From Lysobacteraceae bacterium SCN 69-320 (GTDB taxonomy: Bacteria; Pseudomonadota; Gammaproteobacteria; Xanthomonadales; Rhodanobacteraceae): 64,000 bases of DNA. Positions 58,622 to 64,000 of this stretch are shown in pieces; positions within the stretch are counted from its first letter, which is position 1, and each line of letters begins with the position of its first letter. The stretch lies in the NCBI GenBank assembly GCA_001725155.1, contig MEFP01000030.1, forward strand, positions 496,001-560,000, given 5' to 3'. A program made the position numbers and the translations under genes. The notes under the pieces are model-generated. The model saw nothing but the letters and a program-made list of their open reading frames with translations, was not told where the DNA came from and did no database searches.

Positions 58622-59608
58622 TCAGCTGCGATCGCTGCGCAGCGCCTGGGTCTCGCGCCGGTCGCCGGCGGCCTTGGCCGCGACGACGAGGCTCAAGCCC
58701 ACGATGCCGGCCACGATCAGCAGCGCGCCGAATGCGGCCGTGCCGGTCGGCAATGACTCGTGCAGGAAGGCCACCCCGAGCGCGGTCGCGAACAGGATCT
58801 CCGCGGCCTGCATGGCCTCCACCGCGCCGAGCGCGGTTGCGTCGTTGCGCACGAGACCGGTCGCATGGAAGAACAGGATCGTTGCGATGGTACCGGCGAA
58901 CAGCGCCACGCCGCCGGCCAGCAGTATCTGCGGCAGGCCGGGCCAGCCGGCTTCGTGGCCCGCATACGCGGCGACCAGCAGCCAGAACGGCTGGCTCGCC
59001 AAGGTCATGCCGAACACGCGCTGGGTCGCATTGAGCTCCTCGCCGCTGCGCTCCAGATGCAGCAGGATCTGCCGGTTGCCCAGCGGATACAGCACGGCGG
59101 CGATGCAGACGCTGACCAGCGCAGCCCACGCGCGCGCATCGAGATGGCCGGCGAAATGGCCGTACTGCAGCAGCAGCACGCCGGCGACGATGACCAGGCC
59201 CAGCGACAGCGCGCGCCGGGGCAGACGCGCGCGTGCATCGCGATAGATCAGCGGCGCGAGCAGCATGCCGGCGACGACGGTGATCTGGAAACTGCCGGCG
59301 ACGAGCCAGGACGGCCCGCTCGCCGCAGCCCAGGTCAGGCAGACGCAGAACAGGGTGAAACCGATGCCGCTCCACAGCAGCCACGGCAGCGGATGCGCGC
59401 GCAAGGCGCGCAGCACCGGCGCAAAGCCGCCGTTGAACGGCACCACCAGCGCGAGCAGCGGCAGGGTCAGCAGATAACGCAGCGCCGCGGTCCAGGCCCA
59501 GTGGCCGCCGTCGACCGCGCTGGCGCGGTTGAGCACATAGGTCGCCGTGAAGAACAGCGCCGACAGCAGGCCGATGCCGACGGCGTAGAGAGCCGAAGAG
59601 CGCCGCAT
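58622..59608 (-). CDS. Drug/metabolite transporter-type membrane protein (multidrug-resistance efflux subfamily)
   Basis: A 328-residue inner-membrane protein with about ten hydrophobic helices in two EamA-like halves. Segments such as FTATYVLNRASAVDGGHWAWTAALRYLLTLPLL, PSWLVAGSFQITVVAGMLL and AVEAMQAAEILFATALGVAFLHESLP are typical of the EmrE-related (PF13536) family. The translocated compound is unknown. Its ATG is two bases after the stop of the diguanylate cyclase gene, so it is expressed with it. The C-terminal tail is short and basic. Confidence 0.9.
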   Translation of the reverse strand: MRRSSALYAVGIGLLSALFFTATYVLNRASAVDGGHWAWTAALRYLLTLPLLALVVPFNGGFAPVLRALRAHPLPWLLWSGIGFTLFCVCLTWAAASGPSWLVAGSFQITVVAGMLLAPLIYRDARARLPRRALSLGLVIVAGVLLLQYGHFAGHLDARAWAALVSVCIAAVLYPLGNRQILLHLERSGEELNATQRVFGMTLASQPFWLLVAAYAGHEAGWPGLPQILLAGGVALFAGTIATILFFHATGLVRNDATALGAVEAMQAAEILFATALGVAFLHESLPTGTAAFGALLIVAGIVGLSLVVAAKAAGDRRETQALRSDRS

Positions 59609-59610
59609 CG

Positions 59611-60510
59611 TCAGTCCGCGTCGACGCGGCAGACGCGGTTGCGGCCGGCCTGCTTGGCCCGGTACAGCTGCTGGTCGGCCGCGCGCATGAGGTCCGACAG
59701 CGAGGTCATGCCGCGGCGCCACTGCGCCAGGCCGATGCTGACGGTCACCGTCGCGGTGGTGCCGCCGAGCTCGAACGGACTGGCCTCGATCGCGCGGCGC
59801 AGGCGCTCGATCGAGGCGGCCGCCTCGGCCAGCTCCTGTTCCGCATGGACCAGCGCGAACTCCTCGCCGCCGATGCGCGCGATCAGCTGGTCGGCGCGTG
59901 CGTTGTGGCGCAGAAGCTGGGCGATGCCGCGGATCACGCCGTCGCCGGCCGGATGGCCGTAGCGGTCGTTGATCGGCTTGAAGTGGTCGATGTCGACGAG
60001 GGCCAGGCACAGCGGGCGCAGATGCCGCGTCGCGCGCAGGATTTCCTTCTCCATGAGCTCCTGGAACTGGCGCCGGTTGTACAGACCGGTCAGCGGGTCG
60101 GAGGTCGCGAGCTGGTACAGCTCCTCGTGGTAGCGCGCCTCGACCGAACCCTGCTCCATGAACTTCAGGATGCTGTCGCCGACGCCGATATGGTCGCCGT
60201 CGCGCAGCTCGGCTTCGAGGATGGGCTGTTCGTTGAGAAAGGTCTTGTTGGTCGAATCGAGGTCGCGGATACGGTAGCCGTTCGCTTCGCGCCAGATGCG
60301 GCAGTGCTGGCGCGAGATGCTGCGATGGTTGATCTGCAGTTCCACGTCGGGCGAGCGGCCGATGACGACGGCGGCGTCGGCGAGTTCGAGGCGATGACCG
60401 AGGTTCTCGCCGTGGATCACGACCAGGCAGGCCGAGCCCGCGCGCGCCGAACGTTCGCCGGGCGGGCGTATCGAGCGTCGCTGAGTCGTGTTGCCGTTGC
60501 GCAGAGCCAT
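59611..60510 (-). CDS. Diguanylate cyclase with N-terminal FHA domain
   Basis: A 299-residue soluble protein. The FHA domain (about 28-118; VVIGRSPDVELQINHRSISRQHCRIW) binds phosphothreonine in families where known, and the C-terminal GGDEF domain makes cyclic di-GMP: SDPLTGLYNRR, DIDHFKPINDRYGH and the active-site loop RIGGEEFALV (GGEEF variant, usually active). The inhibitory I-site RxxD before it reads RADQ, so product inhibition is probably absent. A short linker helix joins the domains. The gene is tightly followed by the DMT transporter gene. FHA-GGDEF proteins are seen in xanthomonads and link phosphorylation to c-di-GMP; target unknown. Confidence 0.93.
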   Translation of the reverse strand: MALRNGNTTQRRSIRPPGERSARAGSACLVVIHGENLGHRLELADAAVVIGRSPDVELQINHRSISRQHCRIWREANGYRIRDLDSTNKTFLNEQPILEAELRDGDHIGVGDSILKFMEQGSVEARYHEELYQLATSDPLTGLYNRRQFQELMEKEILRATRHLRPLCLALVDIDHFKPINDRYGHPAGDGVIRGIAQLLRHNARADQLIARIGGEEFALVHAEQELAEAAASIERLRRAIEASPFELGGTTATVTVSIGLAQWRRGMTSLSDLMRAADQQLYRAKQAGRNRVCRVDAD

Positions 60511-60568
60511 CGGCCGAGTGTAACGGCAGCCGGCGGCTTTTCAGCAGCCGCCGGTCTCGCTTTCGTCG

Positions 60569-61585
60569 TCAGGCCGGTACGGCCTGTGCCGGCCGGCGCA
60601 ACTGCACGAGCAGGCCGATCAGCACGAGCAGCAGCAGCGCCGCGCCGGCGTTGTGTGCCGTGGCCACCGGCAGCGGCAGGCCGAGCAGCACGTTGCTGAT
60701 ACCCAGCGCGATCTGCAGCAGCAGAGCCGCGAACAGGGCCAGCGCCCAGCGGCCGAAGCCGCGGCGCCAGGCCGCAGCGACGACGCCGAGCAGATGGCCG
60801 AACACGAGCAGTGCGCCGACGCGATGGCTGAGCTGGATCGCCGTGCGCGCATCGGCGTCGAGCACGCCGCCTTCGTAGTTCACGCCGATGCCGCGCCAGA
60901 GCACGAACGCTTCGCGGAAATCGGTGGCCGGCCACCACTGGCCGGCGCAGGCCGGGAAATCCGTGCCGCAGGCCAGCGCGGCGTAGTTCGCGCTGGTCCA
61001 GCCGCCGAGCGCGATCTGCAGCGCGACCAGCACGAGCCCGACGATGACGATGCGGCGCAGCGCCGCGGTGTCGATGCGGCCGAGCGGCGCAAGGCCCAGG
61101 CGCAATGCGACATAGGCTAAAAGGCTAAACGTGGAAAGACCGCCGAGCAGATGGGCCATGACGACGACGGGTTTGAGCTTCCAGGTCACCGTCCACATGC
61201 CGAGCAGGGCCTGGAACACGATCAGCACCGAGGCGCCGAGCAACACGCCGGCGAGTCCGCCGAATTCGCCCCGGCGGCGGATCGCCAGCACGGTCAGCCC
61301 GAATGTGGTCAGGATCAGGCCGCCGGCGAGGAAACGGTGCACCTGCTCGCGCCAGGCCTTGTGCGACTCGACCGCGCGTTCCGGAAACGCCGCATTGGCC
61401 GCCTCGATCTCGTGGTCGTGCTTGGGCCAGGTCAGCTTGCCGTAGCAGGTCGGCCAGTCGGGACAGGACAGCCCGGCGTTGGACAGGCGCACGAACGCGC
61501 CGAACACGATGACGAGCAGGGCGAAGGCGACGGCGAACCAGGCGAGGTTGCGCAGCAGCGGCCGCGAGGAGAGGTTGTGGTTCAT
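60569..61585 (-). CDS. ctaA: Heme A synthase (COX15/CtaA family)
   Basis: A 338-residue inner-membrane enzyme that hydroxylates heme O to make heme A for cytochrome aa3 oxidase. Eight membrane helices are visible, and four heme-ligand His regions are recognisable: WREQVHRFLAG, VMAHLLGG, QLSHRVGAL and TAHNAGA; the CxxxxxC-like CPDWPTC loop near the N-terminus is typical. Length 330-350 fits. It sits four bases after a SCO-like gene and 11 further after SURF1, the usual cytochrome oxidase assembly order. Confidence 0.95.
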   Translation of the reverse strand: MNHNLSSRPLLRNLAWFAVAFALLVIVFGAFVRLSNAGLSCPDWPTCYGKLTWPKHDHEIEAANAAFPERAVESHKAWREQVHRFLAGGLILTTFGLTVLAIRRRGEFGGLAGVLLGASVLIVFQALLGMWTVTWKLKPVVVMAHLLGGLSTFSLLAYVALRLGLAPLGRIDTAALRRIVIVGLVLVALQIALGGWTSANYAALACGTDFPACAGQWWPATDFREAFVLWRGIGVNYEGGVLDADARTAIQLSHRVGALLVFGHLLGVVAAAWRRGFGRWALALFAALLLQIALGISNVLLGLPLPVATAHNAGAALLLLVLIGLLVQLRRPAQAVPA

Positions 61586-61589
61586 GGCA

Positions 61590-62138
61590 TCAGCGGATCA
61601 GTCGGGACAGGTCCTGGCGCACGCCCGCAGGGTCGTAGCCAGGTTCGAAACGCAGCATCAGCAGACCGGCCGGGTCGACGACGGCTGCGGCGACCGCGTC
61701 GGCCGCGGCAGGACGCAGCGCCTGCAGCGGCGCGGCGGCGGATTCGACGAAGTCGATGCGCGGGTATTTCTCCAGCCGCGGCGGCGTGGCTTCCACGCCG
61801 AGTGCGACGAGGCGCAGCCGGGTCGCCTTCTGCGTCATCAGCGACCAGATCTTTTCCGCATCGGCCAGCGCCTGCTCGCACGCCGTGGCGCAGTCGGGTC
61901 CGGCGATCAGCACGAGGGTCCAGCGGTACTGCTCGTCCTTCCAGGCGAACGCCGCGTCGCGGCGCGCATGCGGCGTGTCGCCGGCCAGCGCCTGCGGCGG
62001 CTGCACGAGCAGGCCGTTGTTGCGCAGCTTGTGCGGCTGCCAGTCGGCGAGGCGCAGCCCGAACGCGACGACCATCGGCGCGAGGAAGATCAGCATGATC
62101 GCGATCAGCTGCAGGCGCTTGCGAGTCTGTATATCCAT
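61590..62138 (-). CDS. Membrane-anchored thioredoxin-fold/SCO-like protein of the oxidase assembly cluster
   Basis: A 182-residue protein with an N-terminal membrane anchor (LQLIAIMLIFLAPMVVAFGLRL) and a periplasmic domain. The segment TLVLIAGPDCATACEQAL has a CxxxC motif like the copper-binding Cys pair of SCO proteins, followed by a helix and VALGVEATPPRLEKY. The downstream His of SCO is not obvious. Position between SURF1 and ctaA agrees with a copper or redox role in oxidase assembly, which is inference. Start ATG at 62138 precedes the anchor. Confidence 0.82.
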   Translation of the reverse strand: MDIQTRKRLQLIAIMLIFLAPMVVAFGLRLADWQPHKLRNNGLLVQPPQALAGDTPHARRDAAFAWKDEQYRWTLVLIAGPDCATACEQALADAEKIWSLMTQKATRLRLVALGVEATPPRLEKYPRIDFVESAAAPLQALRPAAADAVAAAVVDPAGLLMLRFEPGYDPAGVRQDLSRLIR

Positions 62139-62149
62139 ACAACAATTCC

Positions 62150-62869
62150 TTAATTTCTTTTGCGCCAATGCAACACAACGAAGATGACGATGGCGGCGAG
62201 CGCGAACGTGAACCACTGCAGCGCGTAGCCGCGGTGTTTTTCCGGCGGCATGACCGCCGGCGTCCAGCTGCGCACGAACGCCGAGCCCGGCTCCGCGTCG
62301 AGCAGCAGCAGGCGCGGCGCGACCGGCGTGCCGAGGTCGGCGGCGACCGCGGCCGGATCGACGAACAGGGTCAGCTTGGGCCATCCGCTCTGTCGCGGCA
62401 GCGCGTCGCCGCCGATGCGCAGGCCGCCGCCCGGCGCGGGCGCGTAGATACCGTGCAGCTCGACCTCGGTCAACGGCAGTTCCGGCCAGACCGGCGCCGG
62501 CGTGCCCGGCATCGCGGCGACCCAGCCCAGATCGACCAGCAGGCGCCGCGGCGCGCCCTCGGGCGCGAACACCGCGATGACGCGCCGGCCGACGCGGCCG
62601 TCATGGATCTGCTGGTCCAGCCAATAGCCGCGGCCGGCGACGTAATGGCCGCGCACCGCGACACGCGGATAGTCTTCCGCAGACAGGGTTTCCGGCAGCG
62701 CGGCATATTGCCGCAGCGGTGCGTCGGCGGCCGCCGCGTACGAGGCCAGCAGGATTTCCTTCTCCTGTGCGCGATGCCATTGCCAGCGCGCCAGGCTCAG
62801 GAATACGGCGAGGCCGGCCAGCAGCAGTATCCAGGCGAAGGCCGACGGCCGCTGCCAGCGCCTGCTCAT
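62150..62869 (-). CDS. SURF1 family cytochrome oxidase assembly protein
   Basis: A 239-residue inner-membrane protein with one helix at each end (FAWILLLAGLAVFLSLARWQWHRAQEKE and YALQWFTFALAAIVIFVVLHWRKRN) and a periplasmic domain, the SURF1 topology. Family blocks are YPRVAVRGHYVAGRGYWLDQQ, RRLLVDLGWVAAMPG and LHGIYAP. SURF1 helps insert heme a into cytochrome c oxidase. It is the first gene of the minus-strand group SURF1, SCO-like, ctaA, and diverges from the DUF2909 gene. Confidence 0.95.
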   Translation of the reverse strand: MSRRWQRPSAFAWILLLAGLAVFLSLARWQWHRAQEKEILLASYAAAADAPLRQYAALPETLSAEDYPRVAVRGHYVAGRGYWLDQQIHDGRVGRRVIAVFAPEGAPRRLLVDLGWVAAMPGTPAPVWPELPLTEVELHGIYAPAPGGGLRIGGDALPRQSGWPKLTLFVDPAAVAADLGTPVAPRLLLLDAEPGSAFVRSWTPAVMPPEKHRGYALQWFTFALAAIVIFVVLHWRKRN

Positions 62870-62926
62870 CGCGCGGCGCGCCTATACTGGCGGCCGATTC
62901 CAGCCGCGCGCGCGAACGTTTCTGTC

Positions 62927-63136
62927 ATGGCCCAAAAACTTCTCATCGTCGGGTTCCTGATCGTGATTCTCTACAACCTCGGCGCCGGGCTGTATTACAT
63001 GCTGGTCGACAAGGGTACGACCAATCGCGCGGTAAAGGCGCTGACGCGACGAATCGCCCTGTCGGTCGCGCTGATTCTGCTGGTGATGTTTGCAATCTGG
63101 ATGGGCTGGATAACACCGCACGACATAGGCCGCTGA
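62927..63136 (+). CDS. DUF2909 twin-transmembrane protein
   Basis: A 69-residue protein with two membrane helices (LLIVGFLIVILYNLGAGLYYMLVD and RIALSVALILLVMFAIWMGWI), linked by KGTTNRAVKALTRR. This matches DUF2909, a small protein that usually accompanies cytochrome oxidase genes on the same strand as coxC and SURF1; here it faces away from SURF1, 57 bases apart, and no cox structural gene is present in the window. Role unknown. Confidence 0.88.
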   Translation: MAQKLLIVGFLIVILYNLGAGLYYMLVDKGTTNRAVKALTRRIALSVALILLVMFAIWMGWITPHDIGR

Positions 63137-63426
63137 CGCCCGCGGCGGCGGCCGCGGCATCGTGGATCCGGCGTTCGCCGCGCGGCGGCATGCGGCCCCG
63201 GCCGAGCGTGCTGCCGAGCGCGCGCGTATCGACGTCGCCGGCGGCGGAACGCGCGCCGCCTTGCCGGCCACAGCCGGCGGCCACCGGATGCGGCGGCGTT
63301 TCCGGCTCGGCTCCAGGGGTACTGGCGATGCGTGTGCCGGCTGGCAGCTCAGCGGTTTCCGCTGCGGCACGCCTCCGCAAAGCAAGCGCCGCCGGCGGCA
63401 GCCGGCGGCGCGGTTCCACGAGCGGC

Positions 63427-63570
63427 TCAGCCGTTGCCGGCGGCCTGCGCTTCCCGGAGTTTCTGCGCGCATTCCTCGCAGCAGACTTCGACGGTCTTGC
63501 CGCCGATCTTCACACTGATGCGGTTGTCGTCCAGCGGGTAGTCGCAAGCGGCGCAGGTAGACGTTGCCAT
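63427..63570 (-). CDS. Small 47-residue zinc-ribbon/TRASH-like protein
   Basis: A short gene with GGAG seven bases before the ATG at 63570. The 47 residues begin MATSTCAACDYPLDDNRISV and continue KIGGKTVEVCCEECAQKLRE, with Cys at 6, 9, 30, 31 and 34: CxxC ... CCxxC, a compact metal-binding pattern with a YHS/TRASH-like helix after the second pair. I recall closely similar small proteins in xanthomonads and relatives, all uncharacterised. Neighbours are not obviously related. Confidence 0.85.
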   Translation of the reverse strand: MATSTCAACDYPLDDNRISVKIGGKTVEVCCEECAQKLREAQAAGNG

Positions 63571-63826
63571 GGTAGTTCTCCAGATTTCACCCGACGGCCG
63601 GGTGAGGCATAGCTTCCGCTCCGGCGACCGGCGGCGCTGTCGGATTCTTTAGCCAGTTCGCGGACTGGTGTCCTGTCCCGCCGATACGGCGAAGACATTC
63701 CGGAGGGATTTCGTCCCGGGACCTGGCGCCGCGAGGAGACGTGGCAGCGCTACGGCGACGAACGGCAACGACGTATCGGGGCGAAAGACCCCGCAAGCAT
63801 TCGATGGCTGTTGGCGGGACAGGACA

Positions 63827-64000
63827 CTAACGCAGGCTGCGCTGGAACGCCGACGGCGAGCGGCCGTAGGTCTGGCGGAACGCCGAAGCGAAATGGCTGT
63901 GACTGGAGAAGCCGAGCTCCAGTGCAAGCGCCGACAGATCCGCTTCGTGCGGCAGGCGATCCAGCGCGCGGGCCAGACGCAGGCGCAGCTGGTAGCGATA
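63827..64000 (-). CDS. AraC-family transcriptional regulator, C-terminal end (5' part outside window)
   Basis: The frame is open from the right window edge to TAG at 63827-63829 and encodes the last 57 residues of an AraC/XylS-type HTH domain: the recognition-helix region LSALALELGFSSHSHFASAF and the hallmark FRQTYGRSPSAFQRS. The effector-binding part lies beyond the edge. Confidence 0.93.
   Translation of the reverse strand, partial: YRYQLRLRLARALDRLPHEADLSALALELGFSSHSHFASAFRQTYGRSPSAFQRSLR

Overview
The window is a dense, GC-rich (roughly two-thirds G+C by eye) Gram-negative chromosome segment, most like the Xanthomonadales/Lysobacterales and plausibly Rhodanobacteraceae (a Dokdonella-like organism). 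Pointers are the fused sat-cysC sulfate-activation enzyme next to cysJIH, aceK near icd, a YceI protein, an FHA-GGDEF enzyme, a TonB receptor, and several secreted proteins ending in an 'IF-x-x-GFE' tail. The genus assignment is inference. No rRNA, complete tRNA, CRISPR array or insertion sequence was recognised.

Layout. 0-7.5 kb: the end of a probable exported protein, malic enzyme maeB, a conserved hypothetical with a small lipoprotein, and two secreted GFE-tailed proteins (one DUF4394). 8-11.4 kb: an 1128-residue secreted serine hydrolase of the beta-lactamase fold that appears split by a large inserted repeat (propeller-like) domain. 11.5-19 kb: YceI plus a RutE-like nitroreductase, an ELM1-family protein, an NTF2-like protein, an alpha/beta hydrolase, an OmpR/EnvZ-type two-component pair with an esterase behind it, and a divergent Ser/Gly repeat protein. 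19.1-23.1 kb: an accessory patch with an AT-rich lead-in, a RadC/JAB protein, a HipA (YjjJ-like) kinase without its usual N-terminal HTH, and a ParD-like gene overlapping a second-type methionine aminopeptidase. 23-31 kb: GNAT acetyltransferase, two small hypotheticals, a TonB-dependent receptor, a lipoprotein and glnE. 31-34 kb: a large secreted trypsin-fold (lysyl endopeptidase-like) protease. 34.8-41.1 kb: assimilatory sulfate reduction (cysJ-cysI-cysH and sat-cysC), which together carry sulfate to sulfide.

41.4-50.1 kb is the most intriguing stretch. It has three paralogues of a ~225-232-residue family that I cannot name, a secreted small protein inserted between two of them, a 1100-residue winged-helix + nSTAND-like NTPase + membrane + TPR-like regulator translationally coupled to a small beta-rich protein, and an OmpR-type regulator whose receiver has lost three key phosphorylation residues. 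This regulator is preceded by two pairs of 11-bp-phased direct repeats. I regard this as a candidate undescribed locus.

50.6-64 kb: a lipoprotein with a clear terminator, aceK and icd (kinase/phosphatase and its substrate enzyme) flanking a secreted protein and an orphan MazF-like protein, then YkgJ, small membrane protein, histidine phosphatase, DMT transporter, FHA-diguanylate cyclase, the cytochrome oxidase assembly group (ctaA, a SCO-like CxxxC protein, SURF1, divergent DUF2909), a 47-residue zinc-ribbon-like protein, and the end of an AraC-family regulator at the window edge.
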